Of a stretch of DNA of 64,000 nt, positions 10,600 through 23,222 are shown one piece after another. Numbering within the stretch: the stretch's first letter is position 1; the number at the start of each line of letters is the position of its first letter. The DNA is from Tretioscincus oriximinensis. Its lineage: Eukaryota > Chordata > Lepidosauria > Squamata > Gymnophthalmidae. The stretch lies in NCBI GenBank assembly GCA_022410635.1, contig JAJVDF010000301.1, positions 629,848 through 693,847 on the forward strand. Direction: 5' to 3'. The position numbers were made by a program, and so were the translations under genes. The notes beneath the pieces are model-generated. The model did no database searches and was not told where the DNA came from. It worked only from the letters and a program-made list of their open reading frames with translations.

Positions 10600-13550
10600 T
10601 ACTATATACGGTCTCACCTTAGCCCACCAAATACCTTCCATTGATATTAATGGCAAGGAAAACACTTTGTTTTTATAACCCTCCTGTGAGGATTATAAAT
10701 TATGCACAATGAATGGTCTACAAATATTGCACAGGCTCTCAGTGAATGGTCTACAGATATTGCACAGGCTCACAATGAATCGTCTACAGGGAAAAAACCC
10801 ACTTTGCATTGGAAATGCATCTATGTGTGACCAACATGTTTACCAGAGATTAGCAAAAGGGTGGGAACTCAGATATGCTACTTCTTAACCTAGAAAACAC
10901 CACAATGACTTAACCACCTAAGTGGATAAAATTCTCTACTGGTGTTCTGGCAGCCAACAAGTATGGGAGTAGCTGTTTGACAGTCATCATTCAGATTGGA
11001 AATGAAACAAAGTGGAGAAGCATATTTGTCATTTTAAAATCAAATGCAACAGGATTATAAAATTCACCTGTGAACTCAAACTTTAGATTGTGCTTTTTCT
11101 GAAATACCTTCTCTGTAAAATTAACTAGAATTAACGAGCATAGAATGCACAGAGTAGGGTTTTTTGTGTCATAATACTTGATAGTTTTAATTTAAATGAC
11201 CAGTAGCAGCCTTTCTTCTATTGGCATCAGGATACATATAGCTTTCCATTAAAATTGGTATTGGAAATATTAAAAGAAGACCCACTGTAAAAAAGAAATT
11301 GAAGTCATAATAACATCTTAAAACTTTCTTAAAACTTTCATACATACTGAATGTATGACAAGGCCTAAATTTATCATCCTTCAGCAGCCAATTTGTAGTT
11401 TCTGTAGTGCTCTGAAACTGCCCCTCAAGAATAGAAGATAGCATTGGAGGTTCTCATGAACTTAAATGCCAAGGAGCACAAGTTCATTGACTTGGAATTT
11501 CAGCACTACCATATTGTGCGAGGTGTAGGAAATTTTGGGCATTTTATATAGATCACAGGGAGAGAAAGTTATTGAGTTGTATTTTATTACAAATAAAAAT
11601 AAATAATACTGTCCATCTTTATGGTAATGTCATGAGTGTAAGGGTGACAAATGTTCTCCAGGTCATTCTTCTTAGTCTGTGGAAGAATTGTTTTCATAAA
11701 GCCTGCAAATTCTGGCAATCAGGCTGCAGAGCATGTGAATGCCACATTCCTCAGAGCATTACTGGATGCACTTTGCAATGATGGGAATGAAATCTATCTT
11801 CTTGGGCAAAGCCTATAGGTGTTGCTGGACAAGAGGGTATAGCAAGAGTGTGTGGAGCATTCAATGCTGCTTTCACACATTCTGCACTTCTGTGGACCAA
11901 GCAAAATTGCTGCAGAATTTGTAACAGAAAATGTATAGGTACAAGTAACTTATACTAATTGCTGATTCCTGTTCTGGACACAACAATTCTTTCTCCTGAC
12001 CTAGCGTGGCTGAATTATGTGAAAGCCTCTGCTTCTTACTTGCTAGATTTAAGACTGCACCTTGTCAGTATGTAGAATCTAGATCAATTTCACTGACTTT
12101 ATAGTCTAAGAAGATTCAAAATCTTACTCAGGATGCCATATGTGATATCAGCCATTATTTTATTGCCTATAAGAAAACATGCACATAAGCCTCCATTGCC
12201 ATTTGTGATGGTTTGCAGATGGCCTTCATATTTTTTACACATAACTGCAGTAAATAAATAAACAAATGCTTATTATTTACCAGCAAGCTTTTCTTTTGCT
12301 CTTCTGAGGGTAACGATTTATTCTGGCCTTTCTCATTCTGAAACCATTCACAATAAATCTACTCATTGACCAAAACTAATTCACATTAGATTTAAGCTGC
12401 ATTTATTTATTTATTTTTNAAAAAATGACCTTTTGTCTGAATGGGCACTTTTTCCTCTTTCTATTTGAGGCATACTCCAGGGAATGCAATCAGGAGATTC
12501 CTATTGATTGTTCTAAGGCAATTTCATGCTGGTCATGGTTGTACTGGATTTGCAATCACTCTGAAGAGAAGTGTTATTGACTGCACCTAGTAATTACCAC
12601 ACTCACATCACAGCCTGAAATGTGTTCCTTGGCCAGGTGTGAGGCCTCATTTTTCTAACAAAAGCCAAGGTTGGGTATTAGAAATCTGGACCTTACCTTT
12701 AATATCAAATCTCTAATATGAAATTTACTTAAGTTTGAGTGAGTAGTGGAGAGATGTTTTTGTGAGGTTGAAAGCCAGGGCAAAGGGATAGGTTCCTTTC
12801 TACCCAATTTATGAAGGCTCTTTTCTTTCACCAAGGAATGTTTTAGGATTTGTTTGACGGGGAGAAGGATAATCTATGTGCAGTGAAATGACCAACATAG
12901 GATTGGGGGTAGTAGGATGACAGTTGCAGACCTTCCCTTCTCACTCTCTGAAAGGAATAACCTTTTAGAAAGTACAGTTCTTTGAGGAATAGAATAAGGA
13001 TGATGCATAGACTGCAGAACTGCCCCAAGGCTGACCTTTAAATNGATAAACAGCAAAATTGAAAGAGGCATTTATCTTTTCTCCTGAAGCTTTGTCTGAT
13101 ATTCCAGCTTGGAGTGGGGTGGGATTGAAACTGTGTCCAGTTCATACTGAGTGTTTTTCCAGCTCAAATTACAAGGAGACCATGTAGAAAGGAAGAAGGT
13201 AAATCAAAAAAATATTATCTTCCTTCGGGTCTTGTAAAGGGAATTGCTTCCCGATTTGTCTTTTCTTTTCGTGTCACAGAAAGGGGAAAATCGTTCTGTT
13301 TTCTTTGAATTTAACTGTAAACTGCTTTTAATTTTTAATATGAAAAGAATGGTAAACAAATATTTTAAATAAAACATTCAGTCTAACTGTAAGGATCTCC
13401 TGGATCTAACCCTTTCTGGGTGCAGCTACATGAGGATTACCTATCTTTTCCTTAGCCACGATGTTCTTCTTCCTCTTTCTTCCACATGGGTCAAATGGAG
13501 GATTCACTAGGATTCGCTATACATGAGTAATAAAAGAGTAAGATTTCTTG
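10600..13550. other. Unassigned non-coding DNA
   Basis: No gene is recognised. A partly duplicated segment (about 34-bp units sharing GAATGGTCTACA and ATTGCACAGGCT) lies at about 10705-10789. The rest is AT-rich sequence with no family resemblance that I can name. Confidence 0.5.
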
Positions 13551-13850
13551 ATTGCTGATATTTTCCAGCATGCTAGTAAAACGCCCTCTCATTCCCCTTC
13601 TAAGGTTTCATGTGTCGGCTCTGGAGCAAAGAAAACAGCAAGAGATTCTCATTCACTTCCTCCTAACCCCCAGTGAGCATGTGCAGCACTACAGGATCAT
13701 AGAGTGTAGTTGCCAGGATGTAACTGATCTCTATGCAATCTTGGGAGAATCTCATGCAGCTTATGAGATAGTGTATCCTCACACAAGNTATAAGATCTTG
13801 TGCAGGGTTACACTAGAAAATCCCCTCGCCCTTGGCANAGCTATTTTACT

Positions 13851-13911
13851 GGAAGTGACATCATTTTAATGCCACTTCTGGGAAAATGGTGCCCAGGATG
13901 ATGTCACTTCC
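13851..13911. repeat. Short inverted repeat, 14-bp perfect arms
   Basis: GGAAGTGACATCAT at 13851-13864 is the exact reverse complement of 13898-13911, with a 33-bp loop. The surrounding 13560-13980 interval has no recognisable coding content. This may be part of an old DNA element, but no target duplication is visible. Confidence 0.8.
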
Positions 13912-15490
13912 TATCACTTTCAGGGCTGCACCAGATTTTCAGGCTCCCTGCCCGATATTTGGCTGCCTTGAGCTTCCATCATTGTCTCTATGATCCAAAT
14001 AGCTTGTCTCTGTTCTGTTAAAGATTTGTTTGTGTTTGCGACAGAAGGCAGGAGCGTGGCTAGCGAGCAGTTTCTTTCACAACTTAATGCAATTGCTATT
14101 TTTCCCCTTCATGTGGACATAGCCAGGAAGATGAATGAATTTGAACTGGATAGTAATAACTTTCCAACACACAATAATTCTGTTTGGTTGGCTCATAAAA
14201 CCATTATATTTCTGAAGTAGTAGCCTTTTATTATATCTGTTGTAAAAGGAGTGTGGGAAAGAAAAAAAAGTTATACTAATTAGAGAGTTATAGTTCAATA
14301 AANAAGAATTCATTGGGAATCAATTAGGAGGTGAACTACCATTCTAATGTATCTTAGCATTGGTTCCCCCCTACACCACCACCCCAGGTTTATAGTAACA
14401 TGTTGGTCTTTTTTGCACTTTTAATATTCACAAAAAATGGTTGGACAATTCTGAGTCTGCCTAATCAATGATAGACTCTTCAGTTTCTTTCAAATTGCAA
14501 CAACTGAAAGGGGAAAAAACTTATAAATGATTCCAGTTCCAAAATTACTACAAGTATATTTTTGTTTNTGCATTGTCTGTCTGTAACCTATCAGCTATCA
14601 ATCTTAAATAACTACATATTTTGCCTGTCTGGTGGTTTATATATCAGTCTAACATAATTTGGAAGAGCGTGAAGTATTCCCGCTCTAGGTGGTTTAATGA
14701 ATCATATGAACCACTTTTTAACGCATTTCATCCAAAATTTAGAATGGACTATCCCTAATTGAATGAAGTGTAGATCAGACTAGGGTATTTAAAAGGAGTC
14801 CTGATATACCATGTGGGGAACTCATTTCAGCATCACAAGTAATGCTGCTCAAACGTCCTCCTCGGGAACTCCTTACCTTGCTGACACTGAGACTGGTGCA
14901 ACCACTGGGGTGATTGTGGAATCTAGCATAGAACAGGCTATCCCAATGTAGGTGGCTTTATTTCATTCCAAGAGCAATCCTTTCTAGCTGGAAATCAATT
15001 GCTTATTTTTTATTTAAATGTTCTACTATAGTCTTATAAAGTAAAAGTGAGATTAGCCGTAGATTCTTAACAACAGGAAGGAACAAGTGATTGGGGAACA
15101 ATGAGAAAATATCAATAGAGGAAGGGATAGAAAAATTCTCTGCACGAGTCATTTAATTGGCATGCAAAGCAGAGACTGTGCACTCACAAACCCACTCATA
15201 ATGGTATGTCCCTTTTGCTGTTCATCCCACTGAATGCAGATATTGCCAGCTACAGGTACTGCAGAACAAGTAAAATTCGATTTACTAATTCAAAGTAAGT
15301 GCATACAAGGCAGAGTTTGGGCCATATAACATATGAAAAGCAAAAACAATGTGCCTTTGAGGCCCTGAAAAAATGCAAGATTTTATACCAATGGTATTAG
15401 GTCAACCAATGTTAACAGGAATGTGAATATCCCCTAAATAAATTTTTACTGATGTGAAAATCGCACGTCAATGCATTTTGAAAAACAGTG
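13912..15490. other. Unassigned non-coding DNA
   Basis: AT-rich sequence. I see no gene, repeat family or structural signal worth naming. Confidence 0.5.
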
Positions 15491-15491
15491 C

Positions 15492-15537
15492 AATTGAAAT
15501 TCAAAGAATATGTAAATTGAAATTCAAAGAATATGTA
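15492..15537 (+). repeat. Perfect 23-bp tandem duplication
   Basis: The unit AATTGAAATTCAAAGAATAT plus GTA occurs at 15492-15514 and again at 15515-15537 without a mismatch, which suggests recent slippage or duplication. Confidence 0.95.
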
Positions 15538-15644
15538 AACAAAAAAAATCAATCTGTCTTTAGATTTATATTTACTGCATGAAGTATCAACTCTTAAAAT
15601 CAAAGAATGTCATAAACAACTACTGCTTTACTCTGATCTTGTAA

Positions 15645-15775
15645 AAAGAGTGCTAGACGCTTACAGTATCCAGTAGCCTCCAGTTTGAGTCCTCGTTCCT
15701 ACATAAAGCCAGTTGGGTGATCTTGGGCTACTCACAATTCTCCGAGCTCTCTTAGCCTCCTCTTCCTCTTCTTTC
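15645..15775 (+). mobile_element. tRNA-derived SINE fragment
   Basis: AGTTTGAGTCCTC at about 15681 resembles the pol III B box (GGTTCGANTCC). It is followed by AAGCCAGTTGGGTGATCTTG and TCTCTTAGCCTCC, which is the body of a widespread reptile SINE. The inverted copy at 25023-25210 carries the same GCCAGCTGGGTGATCTTGG phrase, plus a LINE-like tail that is missing here. The A box is poorly preserved, so transcription is unlikely. Confidence 0.65.
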
Positions 15776-15836
15776 TTATTCATTTTTACAGCACAACCAG
15801 GGCTGGATTTAAGCTGCATTTTTCCATGGACTGTAT

Positions 15837-15874
15837 TTTACTTACTTACTTACTTACTTTAGTTAGTTAGTTTA
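15837..15874. repeat. (TTAC)n / (TTAG)n simple repeat
   Basis: About six TTAC units followed by TTAG units, directly downstream of the SINE fragment. Confidence 0.9.
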
Positions 15875-17520
15875 CTCCTCCTCTTCCCTCAGCTACTTTG
15901 GGTTTTACAATAAAAGCAATAAAAATAGTATCTTTTTAGTATTATTGGTATCTATATTTTGCCTAAAAACGACCCTGAGCACATCCATTCGTTGAGGGGT
16001 GAAAATAGACAGCATTGTGAAGTTTATGCTGAATAAAATTCTTGGGCCACATAAAAAAATATGAATGGAATCAATAAAAAATAAGGCCTGGCAGGTATGG
16101 AAATCATGTCCAGAGGAAATGACAAAGAAGAAAGCCATTAAGTCCCCTGGAAAACATTTTTATTAAAAAAACAGAAAATGTAACAGATGAAAAAAATGAA
16201 GTGATCTTTATGAAATGCTAGTGGATAACTGTGGGAGTTTGAGGAGACAAAGGAAAACAATTATTAAAAAAACAATTCCTGACAGTTAAACATTGGGGGA
16301 AACAAGAGTAGATCCCTGATATAGTTTTGCAATAATTGTGGATGACCAAAGCTTTAGTGAAACATATATGACCACCATTTTAGATCTTGTTAAAGTAAAC
16401 ATTGAGCTTTAAATGCTGCTATCTGCTATAATGAATGTTTATAAGTCTATCATAGATGAAACAGGACACTGTGCTCATGTCATTAAAAACGCAACTAGGC
16501 AGAAATCTCAAAATGAGGCTCCTGACACAAGGAAAGCAGAGAACACAGTGGCTCATCTTTAATTAGGTGTTGGCACTTGTTCTTATGAAAGGAGAAGAAA
16601 AGAGTGTAGACTAAAGTGTACTGTGGAAATATACTATATGGGTTACAGATAAAATGATATTCAAGCTGTTGTTGAAGGCATTTTGGTTAGAATACACTGT
16701 AAAAGGTTAATAATAATAATAAAGAGATAATAATAGGAATGGGAATTTTGGATAAACTGGAGCAGAATGAGCTTTTGATAAAATGTATCAATACCTTAGC
16801 AATGTCAAACTAAATTTGTTAATGCAGCTCTCTTATTTTCCAGATCAAAGGTCGCAGAAAATCAGGTTTTCTTTTCCTCTTTGCAGTGCATTTCTTGACT
16901 TCATTAGGTATGCTAATAATATTTTTTTAAAAACCCTGTTCCTTGAATGCAAAGGGCTTTGCCTTGTCAAAGAGCTGCTATCAACCTCCTGTAATAATTG
17001 TTTGCTTAAAGTGCTTGCAAACAACATAGTATTAAAAGGTTGCAATAGTACTTTGGCATCAATACACATACGGCAATATGCCAGACCTAATCCCTCTTGC
17101 CTCTAAGCACATTCATCTTATAGAGCTGTACAGTCATCTGGCATCTTCTAATTGCTAATGTGCAAGTTTATTAAAAAAANACCTGATGGTACATATTCTG
17201 CATATATTCACAGTGTGTTTTCATAATGTATGTCACTGTGCATATTTAAATTTCCAGATGGTAGTTTCTTTCACAGAAATAACCACTGTTTTCATCTACA
17301 CACAGAACCACACACATACCTTCAATGTTTTTTAAAAATAATATTTTATACTATCATAGCTTACATGAGCCGAAAACAGCATACGTTGTCCTAGTACAGA
17401 TCACTAATAATTTTCTCAGGCATTCTTAGTGCAGTTTTAAAAAAGGCTTAAAAGACCCTCTTACAAGCTGGTCCTGGTTAAAGAAGGAATTGCATCCACT
17501 AGGATGCTCCTAGACCAAAC
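15875..17520. other. Unassigned non-coding DNA with a possible conserved element
   Basis: No gene is seen. The part at about 16840-17165 lacks repeat features and has an evenly mixed composition with strings such as GCAAAGGGCTTTGCC and CTCCTGTAATAATTGTTTGC, in the style of vertebrate conserved non-coding elements. That is an impression only; no alignment was possible. Confidence 0.3.
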
Positions 17521-17523
17521 TAA

Positions 17524-18454
17524 GACTGCGTTCATACAACGAGCTAAAAACCAGAATAAAGTTATATTCTGGAACATAGCAATGGCATGTCCATTCACAC
17601 CACGAAGCTATATTCCGGAATATACAATGGTGTGTCTGTGCACACATATACTTGAATTCTCGTGATACGCTGTGTTGCTTCATCTGTGCCCTGCTTCCAG
17701 CCAGCCCTTCGCCTGCTTTCNGGGGCTGCTGCCTGGAGAGTGGCTCTGTGAAGTGATGAGCAGGATGTTGTCACTGTCAAATGGTTCAGCTGAGGCAAGG
17801 AGGAGGAGGTGGAATGGTTGAGAGGACATCTGTCAATGTTCCCCTTCGTTTCGCCGAGCTGATCTCCAGACAGCAGACCCCAAAAGCATGAGGAGGGCTG
17901 GCTGGAAGGAGGGCACAACTGAAGCAACTCGGAGGAGCTGGATGTGTGTCACGAGTAGTCTTTTCCTAAGTCCAGGTTGCCTTCCACCTGCTTTCAAGTG
18001 CTGCTGCCTGTAGATCAGCTCGACGAAATGAAGGGGAACATTGACAGATGTCCTGTCAACCTCCCCACCTCCGCTGAAGCATTTGACAGCGATGATGTCC
18101 TGCTCATTGCTTCGAAGAGCTGATCTCCAGGCAGCAGTCCCTGAAAGCAGGCAGAGGACAGCATGGGCTTAGGAAAAGGCGGGCAGATTTCCCCACCAAA
18201 GCAAGGAGGTGGCGCTTCCTCCTGTCATCTCCCCCTCCTTCTCTCGCACTAATTATGTGCACACGGGAGAGGAAGGGGGTTGGTTACGAGATGTCGGAGG
18301 TTCTCTGCAATGATTCCTGATTATCCCAGCAATAGTTTATTCTGGATAAATGGTGTTTATTCCAGGAGGACTGGTAAAGCACGCTTAACACGTGTGCCCC
18401 AACCTTCCTCATGTCGCTACAATTTTGGGATAAAATAGCTGTGTGAACGTAGGC
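17524..18454. mobile_element. Harbinger-like non-autonomous DNA transposon, copy B
   Basis: The left end GACTGCGTTCATAC and right end GTGTGAACGTAGGC are imperfect inverted repeats, flanked on both sides by TAA (17521-17523 and 18455-18457). The interior parallels copy A at 3776-4695 over its whole length: an ATATTCCGGAATATA-like segment near the left end, modules with CTGCTGCCTG, the CAGCAATAGTTTATTCTG phrase and a GGATAAAATAGCTGTGTG right end. The 931-bp length nearly equals copy A. The two target duplications, TTA and TAA, both fit TWA. No transposase ORF is seen. Confidence 0.65.
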
Positions 18455-18459
18455 TAAGA

Positions 18460-21010
18460 CACCCAAAATTGTAAGGCAATTTAAGTGGTAGATCTTGAAA
18501 ATAAGCTCTTTGACACAATAGAAAGTATGCAGATGGGAAGCCTGATATACCATAGGACACCTGTTTCTGTGATACTGGACCTTTGGGAGCTTCCCACACT
18601 AAATCTGAACCTACCATGAACTTTATAAGCAGTTATGGAGTAGGACAAAAGCATCATGCCAGTGTTCCAAGGCAGAACCAATTGCATTTCTCCAGATTGC
18701 ATTTCTTGGTATGGGATACCAGAGTACCAGAGTAACATTGTAAACATGGAAACAGGGTAAAAGAAGAAAAAAGAACAAGTCAAAATATAGACTTAATAAG
18801 TGTTAAATAGAAAAAGAAAAAAGGTATTTACATTTACAACGCAATCTGTTGTTTATCATCTTTCTAACAGAAGGTGCCTAAATCTCTCACAGCATACAAC
18901 TGCTTCTCTCNCCTCTCGTTCCACTACTCCTTCTATTGTACTGTAGGCATTACATATTGTTTGTTTGTAAATCAAACACAGTTTATTTATAGGAACTCTT
19001 TTAATTCGGCTTTTAGTTTTCCTGGCTTCATAAAAACCAGGGAGACTCAAAACTTCAATTATAGTGCACAAGATTTTTCTGTGTGGCCAATACAAATACA
19101 TATGCATGTTCATGGGAAAAGGTCAGTCAAATGTCAGAAGCTTTTATTTTACCATCTTCATTTCTTCCTCATTGTTGCTTGTTTTCTCCTCAGAATGCCT
19201 TGCCTGTTTTATTTTATTATGATTTTTTTTTTAGCCCTGGAAAGATTCAATTACTTTTACACTGCGGTGTAAACATCTGTGGATGAGCACTCTTAAACAT
19301 TTTTTTGTTGTTGTTCAGAATAAATTCTCTTCCTCTCCTTCCCTTCCTCCCCTCTTCTTTTCCAGCAGCAGAGGATAGATTCAAGGCAGCTTGTCTGAGC
19401 TCCAACTCATTCTGCCTCCAGCACTGAACTGTTGGCAGGCATCCAAGCAATCTCCATTTCCCAATGAAGCTCTGATTCCATCTGCTCCAGCAGTGCAATA
19501 TATTCCACTTCAGGTCAAAAGCAGGGAGCCAACAGTATTAACATTACACTAATCTGTAAAGACATTTTCACTAGCCTAGATAGGCTAATGTTACAGAGAG
19601 CTTTAAAAGCTTCTAGGATAAGGAAAAGTGGTAATTGTCAGAGAAATATACTGTACAGCAGCTGAAACTGCATTGCTAGCTGGTGAGAAATGAACTGAAT
19701 GAACAGTGCGTTACCTGCTTATGCAATTAAAATATTAGGATGGCAGGAATGGAAATTTCTACTTGACATTAGTTGCTGAAAGAAAATTGCTTTAAGAAAA
19801 GAAATATAGGTCTAAAAAATCCCATTATGTTCAGATGCTATGGGAAGGTAATTTTACTTGAACGATGTGCAGTTTCAGGCATTGTTTTCAGAAAGATGCG
19901 TGTGCTTAACCTCTTTTAAATGTGGTAGATTTAAAACCAATTGCTTCTGAAATATGAGGTCCCATGTATTTGGAGTTTTACAAAGGCTGTCATAAAACAA
20001 CACTGCCATACATTTCAAATTGGTTAGTGCATACAATAGAAACCCAATATTTGCAATAAAATTCCATCCTCATCCATTTCCCCTTTCAACGTTTATCCTT
20101 AAAAACTACTGTTTTAGCATCCACACCCTTAGGCACTTTAGAAACCATTATGAGCTATGTTTCCAGAAATAAGAAGATATAAAAATTGAATGTAAACTCC
20201 TTGGATTCTTTAAAAGGGTGTAGATGGAAATGTCAGGAAACTGTGTGAAGTTCCACAATGTTAGATACTGTTTTGTTTTTCTCCATGCCATGTTTCAGAC
20301 TTTGTAACTGGAAAAAGTCACATGAACACAGTCACAGTCAGATACTCATTAGATTATGTGGAAATAGAATGTTCTGGAAACTAAAAATGCAATAACGTTG
20401 CAGCTTCTAAGATCAATTTATGAAATAAGTTAAATATAAATTTGTTTATACTGGAAGCAATTATTTCCAGTAGTTTGACTACTTTTTCTGTCATTTTAAT
20501 TAATACATAGTGCTTAATTGCCCGACAGAGTCAGGAATATTAAATTCCCTAAAGATACAGAATGAAAATCTGTAAATGGGATTTTAATACATAATAATTT
20601 CAAGTAGCAACTGTGTGGTCCAGATCACTGTTTCTTAAAGTGTGTATGTACAGAAAATACACTGTACCAGGCTATCAATGAACCTTAGAGATTAACAAAA
20701 AAAATTGTAGATAAGTCTTCTTCTGCAGAAGNGCATCCAAAGTACATTTTTATATGAAAACTCATGCTACTTACTTTAGTTTCTAAAGTGCCATGAGAGT
20801 CTCTTTCTAAAAAACTTAGATATAGATGCTGTTCCAATGCATACATTTAGTCCATCTTCAGACTAAAAAACTGAATTAAACCAGGAAAAACATTTGTTTC
20901 TCATACTAAGGCTATTTCTTTATTTCATGTGTGGACACCTTCTTTTTTAGCATTAAAGTTAAAAATAAATATTCAATAGTAAATAATAGTATAGGTGGTG
21001 GCTATATATA
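18460..21010. other. Unassigned non-coding DNA
   Basis: AT-rich sequence with no recognised gene or element. ORFs up to 132 codons here (18874-19272) have no motif or family resemblance. Confidence 0.5.
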
Positions 21011-21012
21011 CT

Positions 21013-22115
21013 AATCACAAAATGTTAGGGATATGTGGCTGTTGAGCGACAGTTATGGAAAATGTAAGATTGACATGCTACAGTGATATTGTATCCTGAA
21101 AGGCCATTTCAGTCATGTCATGCAATGGTGTTTTCCTCATTTCAAGCAATTCATTCAACAGGAAAACAAACAACAGTGGAGGGCATAGCCCAAACAAAAA
21201 TGACACTGACTCAGTAACGTGTCATTTGGCCCTGCACATCAATTACAGCTTGACAACAATGTTCCATGCTGTCCAGTAGCCAATTTATTAACTGCTGAGG
21301 AATGCCCCATCCCCCTCACTCTTCTTGAAAAATGCCCTTCAGGTCATTGAGCTTCAGGGATATAGAGGTATGGCCTCTGCATAATGACTCAGTTGTCCCC
21401 ACAGGTTTTCCAAAAGATTTTGGGTTTGGAGAAAGTGATGGCCTCTCCAGCCTCCAACAGCCATTTCTTAATGAAGCAGCCTCGATGAGCTGGAGCATTG
21501 TCATCCATGAAGATGAAATGATCCTGTGTTGTTCATTCAGAGGCACAATGATTGGATTAATGATGTTATTCAAGTAGTAGTGGCTTATCACTGCACCATC
21601 CACAAAGTGCAGGGCAGTTCTGTATTGACTAGAGATATCTGCCCACACTGTAACACCACTACCACCAAAGGGCCATCTGGTGACAACAGTGGCTGATGCA
21701 TAGTGCTCTCCTTGAAGTCTCCAGCATCGTTGATGCCCATCATTTATGTGCAGGGTGAAGCAACTTTCATCACTCAACAGTACTGAGGATCTCTGATCCC
21801 TCAACTAGTGTAGATTCTCCCTGTGGTTGGTGGTGTGTTCAGATACCTTTGCCAGTCAATCTAGCATGCTGATGTAAATGGTTACGAATGGTCTGACGTG
21901 ATATTTGGCTGCCTCTCACCTTCCTTAAATGTGCCTGGAGTTCTGTGACATTCATCATGCTGTTCCTCAGGGCACTGTTTTACAATGAAGCAGTCATCAG
22001 TGTGTGATGTTAAAGGACACCCACTTCTGTCCCTTTCTGTGACTCTTCCAGTCTCTCTGTATCACTGCTGCAAACTGCTGATGACACTTTGTGACACTCT
22101 TAAGGGATAGAAGAA
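21013..22115 (-). mobile_element. Tc1-like DNA transposon relic
   Basis: This envelope spans the transposase relic plus its 3' flank. The left part CACAAAATGTTAGGGATATG at about 21016 may be the remaining terminal repeat, but I found no clear inverted partner on the right, so the 5' end appears lost or replaced. Between about 22119 and 22700 the sequence is not clearly part of the element. Confidence 0.55.
21306..22110 (-). pseudogene. Tc1-like transposase, broken
   Basis: Reading the minus strand, a 162-codon ORF (21316-21804) contains VLLSDESCFTLHINDGHQRC, the first catalytic Asp region of Tc1 transposases, then GGSGVTVWADIS, where the family has WGGI or WGxIS. In a neighbouring frame, MDDNAPAH near 21500 supplies the second Asp. 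LENLWGQLSHYAEA near 21375-21415 supplies the Glu. The acids thus lie in three frames, and the Asp-Glu distance is about 30 codons instead of the usual 34, so a small deletion is present. The N-terminal helix-turn-helix part is only weakly traceable up to about 22110. The transposase would have cut the element out and inserted it at TA. This copy is inactive. Confidence 0.8.
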
Positions 22116-22118
22116 CTA

Positions 22119-22910
22119 AAGTTACCTAGCTCTCCAGTAGAGAAAGTGCAGCAGAGTTCAAAAACAAAAAACAATGATTGTTAAGAAGAAACAAAAATAT
22201 ATTTAATTAGTTCATATCAAAAATACACAAAAGGAACTATCAAGGACAAAAAGAACACAAAAGCAGCATGGTGGGAAAAAGGCTAGCAGACAGACATACA
22301 CAGCATATGGGCTTTTTCAAGGCAGAGGCTGAAGCTTTGATCATTAACCAATTAAAAACTCACCTGCCTTACTTTTATCACCACAATCCTGCTAAGACTT
22401 ATACTCAAAGATAATCCAATGCCAACACTAAGCTCAGTGGGCACTTGCGTTTAAGAGCATCCTACTTCGCGCCACACAATGTCAAGGTACTGTTGCTCCA
22501 TAGTAAAGTGTTGTCTTGGTCTCATCGTGTCAACATGTGTCCACCCAGATGAGGAGGAATTGTTTAAATCCCAATTCAAATTCATTCCCTCAACTGATTG
22601 GCTGGTTCAGGAATCAATCACCTGCTGTCACTTTTGTCATTCAGCTCCTTATTAGAGATCAGTGAGTTGTGCCAACAATACTGAAAAATTGTTCAGTTGC
22701 ACAAGTGCTTTCTAATGTGCACAGAGTATTATGCTTTATGTTTCATTTGATTCATCTGCAAAAAAATAAAATAAAAATCATTATGTTCTTCTAGAACTTC
22801 CCAACCAATTCCTAACTTTTGGTGAGTGTATTTTAAAAATCAGGACAGGGGTACACAAATGATTGATGTTTGAGAAATTCTGGCCTGTAATGTAAAGGCA
22901 GTCTTCATTT
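22119..22910. other. Unassigned, possibly transposon-derived
   Basis: No gene is recognised. The segment 22450-22600 has a mixed composition and may be displaced Tc1 5' sequence. The 22140-22450 part is A-rich and does not resemble a family that I can name. Confidence 0.3.
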
Positions 22911-22918
22911 TTCCAGTA

Positions 22919-23220
22919 CAGTGGTACCTCGGTTCTCGAACACAATTCGTTCCGGCAGGACGGTCGAGAACCAATTTGTTCGAGAACTGAAGCAAGGCGC
23001 GCCGGGCTGAAAAAACGCACTCTGATGACCTCAGCAAGGCGCGCCTGGCCGAAAAAACGCACTCTGATGATGTCAGCAAGGTGCGCCTGGCCGAAAGAAC
23101 GCCGAAGGAAGTTCGAGTTCCAAATCGGTGTTCGGATTCCAGGACAAAAGTTTCTGGAATCTGCCGGTCGAACACCGATTTGGTCGACTTTCAAGGCGTT
23201 CGAGAACCGAGGTACCACTG
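22919..23220. mobile_element. Tc1/mariner-superfamily MITE, 302 bp
   Basis: The left terminus CAGTGGTACCTCGGTTCTCG (22919) and the right terminus CGAGAACCGAGGTACCACTG are perfect inverted repeats for about 20 bp and continue imperfectly. TA lies directly outside both ends (22917-22918 and 23221-23222). The centre is GC- and CpG-rich and contains 42-bp tandem repeats. No transposase ORF is present; the ORFs of 92-163 codons that cross it on both strands are products of the repeats. The end sequence suggests the pogo/Tigger side of the superfamily, but that is a weak inference. Confidence 0.85.
22991..23100 (+). repeat. 42-bp tandem repeat inside the MITE
   Basis: Units at 22991-23032, 23033-23074 and a partial one at 23075-23100 each start AGCAAGG[CT]GCGCC. 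The first two end with AACGCACTCTGATGA plus a variable trinucleotide. Copies differ at a few positions. Confidence 0.9.
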
Positions 23221-23222
23221 TA

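Noticed and set aside
13552..13869. 105-codon ORF
   Set aside because: No recognisable domain, ambiguous bases inside, and no splice or start context; likely chance.
15645..15775. Possible tRNA gene
   Set aside because: Only a B-box-like string is present; there is no cloverleaf and the sequence continues as a SINE body.
17595..17927. 110-codon ORF similar to one at 3639-4097
   Set aside because: The similarity reflects the two transposon copies, not a gene family.
18874..19272. 132-codon Phe-rich ORF
   Set aside because: AT-rich composition explains it; no motif or homology recognised.
22991..23100. CRISPR-like array
   Set aside because: Contiguous tandem repeats without spacers, in eukaryotic transposon DNA.
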